A stretch of 64,000 nt of DNA from Bacillota bacterium. Lineage in GTDB: Bacteria > Bacillota > Clostridia > Lachnospirales > Lachnospiraceae. The DNA is taken from contig JAEWSH010000084.1 of the NCBI GenBank assembly GCA_023398375.1, forward strand, positions 407,632 to 471,631, written 5' to 3'. The translations under genes and the position numbers were made by a program. The notes under the pieces were generated by a model. The model ran no database searches. It had not been told where the DNA came from and saw nothing but the letters and a program-made list of their open reading frames with translations. Shown piece by piece: positions 63,456 through 64,000 of this stretch (position 1 is its first letter; each line of letters starts with the position of its first letter).

Positions 63456-63484
63456 TTGACATTGAATCGTACACATGATATTAT
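63456..63484 (+). promoter_or_regulatory. rrn promoter P2
   Basis: TTGACA at 63456-63461 and TATTAT at 63479-63484, 17-base spacing, giving a start near 63491. It is preceded by an AT-rich, A-tract-containing stretch that could act as an UP element. Tandem promoters are typical of Firmicute rRNA operons. Confidence 0.8.
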
Positions 63485-63490
63485 ATCAGA

Positions 63491-63770
63491 GTTGCGTGTT
63501 CAACAAAAACGCAAAGGCTGAGCGAGTAAAAGCGAAGGCGAACGAACCTTGAAAAGGAAATTCGAGACGAATAGATTGAAAGAGAAATGAGTCGAAATTT
63601 CTAGGAAGAATGATTCCTAAACAGTAATGCAACCCTGAAAATTCTATAAAAGAATTTCAGAGAAATAAAAAGCGAAGTCCAGAAATGGACAACGACCTAA
63701 CAAAGGTAAATAACAGTTCGAAAGAACTGACGGAAGAGCTAGATGTTCTTCTGGACAGAATCAAAAACTT
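63491..63770 (+). other. rRNA operon leader
   Basis: About 280 bases of GC-richer, non-coding leader between P2 and the 16S gene. Small hairpins are visible: GTCCAG/GGAC around 63676-63690 and CAGTTC-GAAA-GAACTG around 63714-63729. No clear boxA was found by eye. Confidence 0.7.

Positions 63771-64000
<230 letters not shown>

Overview
The window is origin-proximal chromosome of a low-GC anaerobic Firmicute, most likely a Lachnospiraceae (Clostridium cluster XIVa) member. Reasons: strongly AT-rich codon use and spacers, strong AGGAGG-type ribosome binding sites, the canonical rpmH/oriC/dnaA/dnaN/recF/gyrB/gyrA order, and the start of a 16S rRNA gene at the right edge that reads like that family. 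Genus is not called. I see no phage, insertion sequence, transposase, integrase or CRISPR array.

Layout. 1-2.6 kb: a DegS/DegU-like two-component pair (regulator cut by the left edge) divergent from an alpha/beta-hydrolase-fold membrane protein that seems to have lost its nucleophile. 2.6-9.6 kb (minus strand): rsmG, mnmG, mnmE, a terminator, then jag, yidC, yidD, rnpA, rpmH. 9.6-11.9 kb: a bipartite oriC with DnaA boxes on both sides of dnaA. 11.9-19 kb: dnaN, S4 protein, recF, gyrB, gyrA. 19-24.4 kb: YbaK-type tRNA editing protein, a Crp/Fnr regulator, a Kef-type cation/proton antiporter with a perfect 22-bp palindrome upstream, a small membrane protein, a D,D-carboxypeptidase and trmB.

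24.4-33.8 kb: a ten-gene Mrp/Mbh-type cation/proton antiporter operon in which four different NuoL/M/N-like proton-channel subunits follow each other, with no hydrogenase or quinone-module genes. 33.9-40 kb: mntP, a Cof-type phosphatase, then a putative sugar-acid locus (soluble diacid-sensing chemoreceptor-like protein, MBL-fold hydrolase, GntP permease, CdaR regulator). 40-45.1 kb: DUF2975 plus YozG-like repressor, a DUF4173-like membrane protein, a nuclease-like/winged-helix protein of unknown role, xpt, exoA and a vWA-like hypothetical. 45.2-51.2 kb: an ABC-F ATPase and a MarR-controlled heterodimeric multidrug ABC exporter. 51.2-57.4 kb: an orphan ORF with doubtful start, then a complete branched-chain amino acid ABC system (livJ-livH-livM-livG-livF) and a cytidylate-kinase-like protein. 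57.5-63 kb: a GH31 glycosidase divergent from an AraC regulator, two-subunit class I fumarase and a PlsC acyltransferase. 63.1-64 kb: tRNA-Ser(GCU), tandem rrn promoters, leader and the first 230 bases of 16S rRNA.

Most of the window is housekeeping. The parts most worth a second look are the four-channel Mrp/Mbh operon, the chemoreceptor-like diacid sensor beside GntP/CdaR, the ExQ-type nuclease-like protein at 42.3 kb, and several regulatory palindromes. All coordinates and motifs were read by eye; family names rest on recognised motifs, not database searches.
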